Source of the DNA: an uncultured Blautia sp.
Lineage (GTDB): Bacteria > Bacillota > Clostridia > Lachnospirales > Lachnospiraceae
Assembly (NCBI GenBank): GCA_946538475.1
Contig: CAMNGN010000114.1
Location: 1-6,278, forward strand
DNA: 6,278 nt
Reading direction: 5' to 3'
The notes under the pieces were generated by a model. The model made no database searches and had not been told where the DNA came from. It saw only the letters and a list, made by a program, of their open reading frames with translations. The position numbers and the translations under genes were made by a program. Positions 1 to 5,494 of this stretch are shown here, in pieces (the stretch's first letter is position 1; every line of letters begins with the position of its first letter).

Positions 1-339
1 ATGGGCATGCCGGGAAACATGAACAACCTGATGAAGCAGGCCCAGAAGATGCAGAAACAGATGGAAGAAAACCAGAAAGCTCTGGAGGAGAAGGAATTTA
101 CGGCGGCTGCAGGCGGCGGCGCTGTCGAAGTGACGGTCACCGGTAAGCGCGAGGTGACAAAAGTCAAACTTTCGGAAGAAGTGGTGGACCCTGATGATAT
201 TGAGATGCTCGAAGATCTGATCGTCGCTGCGACCAACGAAGCGCTCCGCAAGATGGAAGAAGAATCCCAGGCGGTTATGAGCAAGCTCGCAGGTGGGCTC
301 GGCGGCCTTGGCGGACTCGGCGGAGGCTTTCCTTTCTGA
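1..339 (+). CDS. ybaB: YbaB/EbfC family nucleoid-associated protein
   Basis: A 112-residue protein of the YbaB/EbfC family, small dimeric DNA-binding proteins that associate with the nucleoid. The N-terminal part (about residues 7-32, NNLMKQAQKMQKQ onwards) is a charged, Met/Gln-rich helix. The middle (about 33-60) is the beta-rich segment with GGGAVEVTVTGKREV. The family signature DPDDIEMLEDLIVAATNEA spans 63-81, followed by a second helix. The tail (98-109) is a glycine-rich GGLGG run common in Firmicute homologues. The length matches the family norm (about 100-115). The ATG is the first base of the window and MGMPGNMNNLMKQAQKM resembles the usual family start, so the gene is probably complete, though an upstream extension cannot be excluded. 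It overlaps recR by one base (TGATG), the usual dnaX-ybaB-recR arrangement. Involvement in RecR-linked repair is inferred from context. Confidence 0.95.
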   Translation: MGMPGNMNNLMKQAQKMQKQMEENQKALEEKEFTAAAGGGAVEVTVTGKREVTKVKLSEEVVDPDDIEMLEDLIVAATNEALRKMEEESQAVMSKLAGGLGGLGGLGGGFPF

Positions 340-938
340 TGGATTATTACAGCACACATATCAATAAGCTGATCGAGCAGCTTTCGCATCTGCCGGGGAT
401 AGGCGCCAAGTCGGCACAGCGGCTGGCGTTTCACATTGTAAGCATGCCTGCGGACCAGGTGGAACAGCTTACCGCATCTATCCGGGATGCCAAACAGAAT
501 ATACGCTACTGCAAAAGCTGCTGCACCCTCACGGACCGGGAGCTCTGTCCGATCTGCGCCAACGATAACCGGGATCATCACACGATCATGGTGGTGGAAA
601 ACACCCGCGACCTGGCGGCCTACGAAAAGACGGGCAAGTACGATGGCGTTTACCATGTGCTCCATGGCGCTATCTCCCCGATGCTGGGCATCGGTCCGGA
701 TGACATCAAACTCAAGGAGCTCATGGTCAGGCTGCAGAACGAAGATGTTCGCGAAGTGATCATCGCCACCAACTCCAGCCTGGAGGGCGAGACCACAGCC
801 ATGTACCTGAGCAAGCTTATCAAACCTTCGGGGATCAAGGTGAGCCGTATAGCCAGCGGCGTGCCTGTGGGCGGCGACCTGGAGTATATCGACGAGGTCA
901 CTCTGCTCCGCGCGCTTGAGGGAAGGGTGGAGCTGTGA
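339..938 (+). CDS. recR: Recombination mediator protein RecR
   Basis: RecR acts with RecO (and RecF) to load RecA on gapped or single-stranded DNA during recombinational repair. The 199-residue length is the family norm. Visible domains in order: helix-hairpin-helix around 16-30 (LSHLPGIGAKSAQRLAF); a C4 zinc finger with Cys58, Cys61, Cys70 and Cys73 (YCKSC then LCPIC); a Toprim domain from about 82, with the acidic MVVENTRDLAAYEKTG segment (Glu87), the YHVLHGAISPM segment (104-114) and ATNSSLEGETTAMYL (143-157); and the C-terminal IASGVPVGGDLEYIDEVTL motif. The usual Asn-Pro in the ATNP motif is Asn-Ser here, a minor variation. The ATG overlaps the ybaB stop by one base. A GGAGG at 322-326, inside the glycine-rich ybaB tail, can serve as ribosome binding site but at a rather long 12-nt spacing, so translational coupling is likely. 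The stop codon lies at the edge of a REP-like repeat. Confidence 0.98.
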   Translation: MDYYSTHINKLIEQLSHLPGIGAKSAQRLAFHIVSMPADQVEQLTASIRDAKQNIRYCKSCCTLTDRELCPICANDNRDHHTIMVVENTRDLAAYEKTGKYDGVYHVLHGAISPMLGIGPDDIKLKELMVRLQNEDVREVIIATNSSLEGETTAMYLSKLIKPSGIKVSRIASGVPVGGDLEYIDEVTLLRALEGRVEL

Positions 939-994
939 AACAAGTGAAACGGGGATGGTTTCTCGATTCAAGGGTGAAACAAGGAACTGTCCCC
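935..994 (+). repeat. REP-like inverted repeat downstream of recR
   Basis: Positions 951-962 (GGGGATGGTTTC) pair with 983-994 (GGAACTGTCCCC) along all 12 positions, counting G-U wobbles, with a 20-nt loop. The heptamer GTGAAAC occurs three times (935-941, 944-950, 974-980), and the first copy includes the recR stop codon TGA (936-938). There is no T-run after the stem, so it does not look like an intrinsic terminator. The architecture (G/C-rich stem ending in CCCC plus GTGAAAC-type flanks) resembles dispersed REP-like palindromes of Firmicutes that are thought to be moved by REP-associated tyrosine transposases. That assignment is from pattern memory and would need genome-wide copy counting. 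Confidence 0.6.
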
Positions 995-1005
995 AGGTTC
1001 ATATG

Positions 1006-1034
1006 TTGCAGATGTTTCTGGGCTATGCTATAAT
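1006..1034 (+). promoter_or_regulatory. SigA-type promoter for the leader RNA and tal-tkt operon
   Basis: A -35 box TTGCAG (1006-1011) is separated by exactly 17 bp from a consensus -10 box TATAAT (1029-1034), which also carries the extended -10 dinucleotide TG at 1026-1027. The predicted transcription start is near 1041, about 500 nt upstream of the tal start codon. No other equally good promoter was seen before tal, so the tal-tkt operon is probably transcribed from here with a very long 5' leader. Confidence 0.8.
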
Positions 1035-1040
1035 ATAAAC

Positions 1041-1531
1041 ATCTATGTAATTCGTTTCATGACTATTTTAAGGAGGATGATCTAAGCAACTACCAACATC
1101 ATTTATTGTGAACATATATGTTCAAAGATGCTTAAAATCCGAAGCATTAGTCGGTTACTTAAAACCACTGATAACACAGGAAAGAGATTCCAGAGCAGTT
1201 TGAAATAGTCCTGCTAACTACGGCGTAGAAGCCTGATGGTTGTGTTAGAGTAATGGTATAAGTCTGCGAAAACCAAGCAGCAAACGTAAAATCAATCGTG
1301 TTTAATTAAGAAAGGAGAGTCTACTATAAAGAGGTGAGATCCGTGTTAAGCCATGATCAAGACAATACGGATGTGTACCGGTGGCTAAGCCGGGAATTTA
1401 CGACTGTGGAGTGTCGCACAAACGAAAGTAGCTGAACTAAAGCCAAATCGGACACGTTGAAACAGTAACTGTAAATCGCAAGGTTACAGCGAATCATCTT
1501 GCATATACGAATTTGTGTATGTTTATAGTAG
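1041..1531 (+). ncRNA. Candidate large structured leader / noncoding RNA, family unassigned
   Basis: About 490 nt between a strong promoter and tal, AT-richer than the genes and without a convincing protein gene, but dense in complementary segments. A 3' domain is closed by a perfect 10-bp helix, 1321-1330 (CTACTATAAA) with 1522-1531 (TTTATAGTAG). Within it are ATCCGT/ACGGAT (1339-1344/1367-1372), GTGTC/GACAC (1411-1415/1451-1455), CTGTAA/TTACAG (1469-1474/1484-1489) and a 7-bp hairpin at 1502-1521. A 5' domain has TAACACA/TGTGTTA (1172-1178/1241-1247) enclosing hairpins GGAA/TTCC (1179-1191) and AGCAG/CTGCT (1194-1215), and is preceded by hairpins at 1110-1123, 1128-1147 and 1149-1169. I see no T-box, cobalamin, lysine, FMN, RNase P, tmRNA or 6S hallmarks. 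It could be a riboswitch-like leader of tal, an independent RNA, or a remnant related to group II intron domains. The boundaries are inferred from the promoter and the last helix. Confidence 0.5.
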
Positions 1532-1544
1532 CAGGGTAACTGAT

Positions 1545-2198
1545 ATGAAATTTTTTATCGATACAGCTAATGTAGAAGACATTAAAGCTGCAAATGACAT
1601 GGGCATTATCTGCGGTGTTACGACTAACCCGTCGCTGATCGCAAAAGAAGGCAGAGATTTTAACGAAGTGATCAAAGAGATCACAAGCATCGTTGACGGA
1701 CCGATCAGCGGTGAAGTAAAAGCGACCACAACAGACGCAGAAGGAATGATCCGCGAAGGACGTGAGATTGCGAAGATCCATCCGAACATGGTCGTCAAGA
1801 TCCCGATGACAGTTGAAGGCTTAAAGGCAGTCAAGGTCCTTTCGGCAGAAGGAATCAAAACCAACGTTACCCTCATCTTCACAGCTAACCAGGCTCTCCT
1901 GGCTGCAAGAGCAGGCGCCACTTTTGTTTCTCCGTTCCTCGGCCGTCTTGACGACATCTCCACAGACGGTGTAGAGCTCATCAGCGAGATCGCAGAGATG
2001 TTCGCCGTGGCAGGCATCGAGACCGAGATCATCGCAGCAAGCGTACGTCATCCTGTACATGTGACCCAGTGTGCTCTGGCAGGCGCTGATATCGCTACTG
2101 TTCCTTACAAGGTACTTGAGCAGATGACCCATCATCCGCTGACAGATGCCGGCATCGAGAAATTCAAAAAAGATTACATCGCAGTGTTTGGTGAATAA
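1545..2198 (+). CDS. tal: Transaldolase, short TalC/FSA-like (MipB) family
   Basis: A 217-residue TIM-barrel Schiff-base aldolase that transfers a dihydroxyacetone unit between sedoheptulose-7-phosphate and glyceraldehyde-3-phosphate in the non-oxidative pentose phosphate pathway. The hallmarks are MKFFIDTAN at the start, GVTTNPSLIAKEG (24-36), the Schiff-base Lys85 in NMVVKIPMT (81-89), NVTLIFTANQALLAARAGA (107-125), FVSPFLGRLDD (127-137) and AASVRHPVHV (164-173). Position 57 is Glu (GEVKATT) where fructose-6-phosphate aldolase has Gln, and 131 is Phe where FSA has Tyr; both point to true transaldolase activity. ATG 1545 is preferred over the in-frame GTG 1515 because homologues begin MKFF/MKLF-like and AGGG (1533-1536) lies 8 nt upstream. 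The start sits just after the closing helix of the structured leader. The first of three genes; tktN begins 18 nt after its stop. Confidence 0.93.
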   Translation: MKFFIDTANVEDIKAANDMGIICGVTTNPSLIAKEGRDFNEVIKEITSIVDGPISGEVKATTTDAEGMIREGREIAKIHPNMVVKIPMTVEGLKAVKVLSAEGIKTNVTLIFTANQALLAARAGATFVSPFLGRLDDISTDGVELISEIAEMFAVAGIETEIIAASVRHPVHVTQCALAGADIATVPYKVLEQMTHHPLTDAGIEKFKKDYIAVFGE

Positions 2199-2216
2199 TC
2201 GATAAGGAGATATATT

Positions 2217-3056
2217 ATGGACAAGTTAGAGCTTCAGAAAATAGCAAACGAAGTCCGCAAGGATATCGTGACTGCAGTTCATTCGGCAGGCGCAGGACAT
2301 CCGGGCGGATCCCTTTCCGCGACCGAAGTCTTCACCTATCTGTACTTTGCAGAGATGAACATCGATCCGAAGAATCCCAAAGACCCGAACCGTGACCGCT
2401 TCGTCCTTTCCAAAGGACACACAGCACCGGGCTACTATTCGGTACTGGCAGAGCGCGGCTACTTCCCGAAGGAAGACCTCAAAACCCTTCGTAAACTCGG
2501 ATCATATCTTCAGGGACATCCGGATATGAAACACATCCCGGGCGTCGATATGTCCAGCGGTTCTCTGGGACAGGGCATCTCTGCGGCAGTAGGTATGGCA
2601 ATCTCCGCAAAGCTGAGCGGCGACACCTATCGTGTATACACTCTGCTCGGCGACGGCGAGATCCAGGAAGGTCAGGTATGGGAAGCTTCCATGCTTGCAG
2701 GCTTCAGAAAGCTTGACAACCTTGTAGTCATTGTTGACAACAATGGTCTCCAGATCGACGGACCGATCGATCAGGTCAATTCTCCGTACCCGATCGACAA
2801 GAAATTTGAAGCATTCAACTTCCACGTAATTAATGTGGCTGACGGCAACGATTTCGATCAGCTGGCAGCAGCATTTGCAGAAGCAAAGACCGTAAAAGGC
2901 ATGCCCACCGCGATCATCATGAAGACCGTGAAGGGCAAAGGCGTTTCGTATATGGAGAACCAGGTCGGCTGGCACGGCAAGGCTCCGAACGATGAGCAGT
3001 ATGAGCAGGCGATGGCAGAACTGGAGAAGGCAGGTGAAGCATTATGTCAGAAGTAA
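2217..3056 (+). CDS. tkt: Transketolase, N-terminal (thiamine diphosphate-binding) subunit
   Basis: This 279-residue protein is the N-terminal half of a split transketolase, which moves two-carbon ketol units between sugar phosphates using thiamine diphosphate and a divalent metal. It carries HSAGAGHPGGSLSATE (22-37), the SKGH motif (65-68), GHPD (100-103), SSGSLGQGISAAVGMA (113-128) and the ThDP/metal motif from GDG (145-147) through EGQVWEA to DNNG (174-177). Length fits the separate N-subunit found in archaea and many Clostridia; single-chain transketolases are about 650 residues. AAGGAG (2204-2209), 7 nt before the ATG, is a strong ribosome binding site. The gene overlaps the C-terminal subunit gene by 13 bases, fitting production of an equimolar alpha2beta2-type enzyme. 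The split is normal for these groups and not a frameshift, since the downstream half has its own start and ribosome binding site. Confidence 0.96.
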   Translation: MDKLELQKIANEVRKDIVTAVHSAGAGHPGGSLSATEVFTYLYFAEMNIDPKNPKDPNRDRFVLSKGHTAPGYYSVLAERGYFPKEDLKTLRKLGSYLQGHPDMKHIPGVDMSSGSLGQGISAAVGMAISAKLSGDTYRVYTLLGDGEIQEGQVWEASMLAGFRKLDNLVVIVDNNGLQIDGPIDQVNSPYPIDKKFEAFNFHVINVADGNDFDQLAAAFAEAKTVKGMPTAIIMKTVKGKGVSYMENQVGWHGKAPNDEQYEQAMAELEKAGEALCQK

Positions 3057-3985
3057 AGAAAATCGCAACAAGAGCCAGCTATGGCAATGCCCTGGTAGAG
3101 CTTGGTAAAAAATATGATAACCTGGTTGTTCTTGACGCTGACCTTGCAGCTGCAACCCAGACCGGAATCTTCAAAAAAGAATTCCCGGAAAGACACATCG
3201 ACTGCGGTATCGCCGAGTGCAACATGGCCGGCGTAGCGGCAGGTATTGCCACAACAGGCAAAGTTCCGTTCTTCAGCACCTTTGCGATGTTTGCTTCAGG
3301 CCGTGCATATGAGCAGGTCCGTAACTCCATCGCATATCCGCAGCTGAACGTCAAGATCGGTGCGACTCACGGCGGAATCTCCGTAGGTGAGGACGGCGCC
3401 AGCCATCAGTGCTGCGAGGACTTTGCGCTGATGAGAGTTATCCCCGGAATGGTCGTAGCCAGCCCGGCAGATGACATTGAAGCAAAAGCTATGGTACAGG
3501 CGGCTTACGAGCATCAGGGACCGGTCTACATGAGATTCGGCCGTGCTGCTGTTCCGGTAATCAACGACAATCCCGACTATAAGTTCGAGCTCGGCAAGGG
3601 CATCGTTCTTCGCGAGGGCAAAGATCTGACCATCATCGCAAACGGACTCTGCGTTTCCGCTTCCCTCGAGGCAGCTGAGAAGCTTGCTGCAGATGGCATC
3701 GATGCAAAGGTCATCAACATGCATACCATCAAACCTCTCGACGAGGAGCTGGTCATCGCATCTGCAAAAGAGACAGGCAAGATCGTGACAGTCGAGGAGC
3801 ATTCCATCATCGGCGGCCTTGGCGGCGCAGTCTGCGAATGTCTGTCTGAAAACTGTCCGGTACCGGTCAAACGTATCGGCGTGCGTGACGTATTCGGCGA
3901 GTCCGGATCTGCCGGCGCTCTGCTCAAGAAATACAAACTGGATGGAGAGGGAATCTACAGCCAGATCAAGGAATTCCTTGCTTAA
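3044..3985 (+). CDS. tkt: Transketolase, C-terminal (pyrimidine-binding) subunit
   Basis: This 313-residue protein is the partner half of the split transketolase. It supplies the pyrimidine-binding domain, with the catalytic Glu58 in GIAECNMAGVAAG (55-67) that activates the thiamine aminopyrimidine, followed by FFSTFAMFASGRAYEQVRN (76-94) and THGGISVGEDGASHQ (108-122). The C-terminal domain has EEHSIIGGLGGAV (251-263) and GVRDVFGESGSAG (279-291). The order and spacing match the C-terminal halves of transketolase and 1-deoxyxylulose-5-phosphate synthase. Transketolase is favoured by the neighbouring N-subunit and transaldolase. The ATG lies within the end of the upstream gene, with AGGTGA (3032-3037) 6 nt before it, so translation is probably coupled. 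It is the last gene of the tal-tkt operon, with the terminator 17 nt after its stop codon. Confidence 0.96.
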   Translation: MSEVKKIATRASYGNALVELGKKYDNLVVLDADLAAATQTGIFKKEFPERHIDCGIAECNMAGVAAGIATTGKVPFFSTFAMFASGRAYEQVRNSIAYPQLNVKIGATHGGISVGEDGASHQCCEDFALMRVIPGMVVASPADDIEAKAMVQAAYEHQGPVYMRFGRAAVPVINDNPDYKFELGKGIVLREGKDLTIIANGLCVSASLEAAEKLAADGIDAKVINMHTIKPLDEELVIASAKETGKIVTVEEHSIIGGLGGAVCECLSENCPVPVKRIGVRDVFGESGSAGALLKKYKLDGEGIYSQIKEFLA

Positions 3986-4002
3986 ACTGACAAACGAAAT
4001 AC

Positions 4003-4031
4003 GGAGGGCCCCCGTGGGGGCTCTCTTTTTT
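4003..4031 (+). terminator. Rho-independent terminator of the tal-tkt operon
   Basis: GAGGGCCCC pairs with GGGGCTCTC around a short CGTG loop (4004-4025, one internal G-U pair), extended by G4003-T4026, and is followed by a run of six T (4026-4031). It lies 17 nt after the tktC stop and is a textbook intrinsic terminator for + strand transcription. Confidence 0.95.
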
Positions 4032-4129
4032 GCTTGATTTTTTGGCTGTCAGGGCTTACACTTTGGTTATTGATAAGAATGTTATGGAAACCAATGTTGT
4101 GTTTGCAGGATGAAAAACAGCAGACAGAC

Positions 4130-4273
4130 GTTACTATTCACAGCCGAATCGCGCACTTGCTGCGCGATTACGGGCTAAAACAGTAGGGCATGCAGGGATT
4201 CGTCCCATCGCCGGAGGCGATTTGCATGGACGAATCCGTTACTATTCACAGGCTTTTGACTGTGAATAGTAAC
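4130..4273. mobile_element. MITE-like element with 14-bp terminal inverted repeats and 8-bp flanking duplication
   Basis: The 144-bp element starts with GTTACTATTCACAG (4130-4143) and ends with its exact reverse complement CTGTGAATAGTAAC (4260-4273). It is bounded on both sides, with no gap, by AGACAGAC (4122-4129 and 4274-4281), as expected of a target-site duplication, although AGACAGAC is itself a tandem of AGAC. The interior holds two strong hairpins: AATCGCGCA/TGCGCGATT (4147-4155/4161-4169) and GGATTCGTCC/GGACGAATCC (4196-4205/4228-4237), the latter enclosing ATCGCC/GGCGAT (4207-4212/4216-4221). It encodes no protein, so it would be a non-autonomous element moved by a transposase elsewhere. 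I cannot name the parent insertion sequence. Confidence 0.75.
4238..4273. repeat. Internal copy of the MITE end forming a 14-bp-stem hairpin
   Basis: A second direct copy of GTTACTATTCACAG (4238-4251) lies 8 bp from the right terminal repeat (4260-4273), so the right end alone forms a 14-bp perfect stem with the loop GCTTTTGA. The right terminal repeat can therefore pair either with this copy or with the far left end. No T-run follows, so a terminator role is not supported. Confidence 0.85.
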
Positions 4274-4296
4274 AGACAGACATAAACTGTTATAAC
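4256..4296 (+). promoter_or_regulatory. Weak candidate promoter for the DUF5711-like gene, partly inside the MITE
   Basis: TTGACT (4256-4261), spanning the loop and stem of the MITE right-end hairpin, is a good -35 match. Possible -10 boxes downstream are CATAAA (4281-4286, 19-bp spacing) and TATAAC (4291-4296), the latter preceded by TG at 4288-4289. The second would leave a leader of only about 10 nt, too short for the GAGG ribosome binding site at 4298-4301. A promoter is expected here because a strong terminator lies upstream, but which boxes are used is uncertain. Confidence 0.3.
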
Positions 4297-4312
4297 TGAG
4301 GTATGAAATAAA

Positions 4313-5452
4313 ATGGCGACTACTCGAAAATCAAGACGCAGCAGAAGAAGGAGAATGCGAAGGATCCTCATCGTATTTGCTGTGCTTATTTTGATTGCGA
4401 TAGCAGTGATACTGTTCATGACAAGACGTACTTATCATAATTACAAGATTATGGCAAGCACAGAGCAGGAAGACACCGTATCGACCAAATACCTGGAACT
4501 GGACGGCAAATTCTTAAAATACAGCCCCGACGAAGTATCGCTGGTGACGAAGGATCTGGAGACTGTGTGGAGTGAGACACATTCGATGCAGAATCCGGTC
4601 GCCGATGTCAACGGAAAACGCGTGGTCATCGCGGACAAGGATGGCACCAGGCTGGAAATGTACGACAAGAACGGACTCACCGGCAGCTGTACGACGTCCT
4701 ATTCGATCGTCAAAGCGCGGGTCTCATCGGGCGGACTGGTGGCGGCAATTCTGGACAACGGCGAAGATACCTGGATCAATTATTACGGAACAGACGGAAG
4801 TCTGATCGCCGAAAATCAGACCAGGATCGATGATCCCGGCTATCCGATGGACGTGGCGATCTCAAACGACGGTGTCATCATGATGGTGACATTCCAGTTC
4901 GTAAACGGCGGACAGACGACAAGCTACGTGGCTTTTTATAACTTCGGCGACGTGGGAGAGAACGAGGACAACCGAATCGTCAGCGGCTATGAGTATGACG
5001 GGATCGTGGTTCCGCAGATCGAGTATCTGGGAGGCACACGGAGCGTGGCGTTCAGAGATGACGGATTCGTCACCTACGAGGGCAAGCAGGTCCCCAAGGA
5101 ATCGGCGACGGTGAGTGTGGACAAGGAGATCGTGTCCACGTTCTATGATAATGACAACATCGGACTTGTCTTCCGAAACGAAGATAAAGAAAAACTGTAT
5201 TCCATGGAAGTGTACAGCCCGGGCGGAAGCCTGAAGTTTACCAAAGACTTCAATATCCCCTACACGGACATTCGCATCTCGGACGGAAGCATTCTGATGT
5301 ACAACAGCTCGCAGATGTGCGTGATCAGCGACAGCGGGGACGAAAAATACAGCGGCACCGTGGACGGGAAGATCAATGACTTCTTTAAGATCGGCTGGAA
5401 CAGGTATCTGCTGGTGCTGGATTCGGGAGTGCAGGTGATCAAACTGACTTGA
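4313..5452 (+). CDS. DUF5711-like membrane-anchored beta-propeller-type protein of unknown function
   Basis: The 379-residue protein has a strongly basic N-terminus (Arg/Lys-rich residues 5-17), a single hydrophobic helix at about 18-36 (ILIVFAVLILIAIAVILFM) and then an all-beta-looking extracytoplasmic region of about 340 residues. Positive-inside topology puts the bulk outside the membrane. The exported part has repeated blades of the type D-x-x-G-x-(L/I)-x-x-Y, for example VADVNGKRVVIADKDG, VAISNDGVIMMVTF and IRISDGSILMY, reminiscent of a WD40/PQQ-like propeller. No catalytic motif was recognised. The resemblance to DUF5711 proteins, common in Lachnospiraceae, is from memory of the architecture and of the CvpA neighbour. 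ATG 4313 has GAGG at 4298-4301, a slightly long 11-nt spacing. The next gene starts 42 nt downstream, probably in one operon. Proposed role: envelope protein, unproven. Confidence 0.85.
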   Translation: MATTRKSRRSRRRRMRRILIVFAVLILIAIAVILFMTRRTYHNYKIMASTEQEDTVSTKYLELDGKFLKYSPDEVSLVTKDLETVWSETHSMQNPVADVNGKRVVIADKDGTRLEMYDKNGLTGSCTTSYSIVKARVSSGGLVAAILDNGEDTWINYYGTDGSLIAENQTRIDDPGYPMDVAISNDGVIMMVTFQFVNGGQTTSYVAFYNFGDVGENEDNRIVSGYEYDGIVVPQIEYLGGTRSVAFRDDGFVTYEGKQVPKESATVSVDKEIVSTFYDNDNIGLVFRNEDKEKLYSMEVYSPGGSLKFTKDFNIPYTDIRISDGSILMYNSSQMCVISDSGDEKYSGTVDGKINDFFKIGWNRYLLVLDSGVQVIKLT

Positions 5453-5494
5453 TGTGCCCCGGTGCAGATTTGAGTCGGAGAAGGCGGTGACAAA

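Noticed and set aside
1041..1531. Group I or group II intron
   Set aside because: There is no GTGYG-type 5' end, no domain V signature and no intron-encoded protein. The GACTA/TAGTC pair resembling a group I P7 lacks the P3-P6 core upstream, where the promoter lies. A relation to group II domain I-type RNAs remains only a loose possibility.
1041..1531. tmRNA, RNase P RNA, 6S RNA, T-box or cobalamin riboswitch
   Set aside because: No tRNA-like T-arm (GGTTCGA), no RNase P GAGGAAAGTCC, no T-box TGGNACCGCG and no B12-box sequence is present. A GCAAACG segment at 1278-1286 superficially resembles a tmRNA tag start but lacks all other tmRNA parts.
1502..1531. Hairpin plus TTTAT as an intrinsic terminator of a separate small RNA
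   Set aside because: The stem is only 7 A/T-rich pairs including a G-U, and the T-run is interrupted, so strong termination is unlikely. It is kept only as part of the leader structure.
1515..1544. GTG 1515 as start of transaldolase
   Set aside because: It would add ten residues (MYVYSSRVTD) not typical of the family and encoded by a hairpin strand. The family start MKFFIDTAN and an AGGG ribosome binding site support ATG 1545.
3044..3056. Frameshifted single-chain transketolase
   Set aside because: The second half has its own ATG and AGGTGA ribosome binding site, and split transketolases are normal in Clostridia and archaea.
4130..4273. CRISPR array, because GTTACTATTCACAG is repeated
   Set aside because: There are only two direct copies and one inverted copy with unequal spacing, and no spacers or cas genes. 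The geometry is that of terminal inverted repeats.
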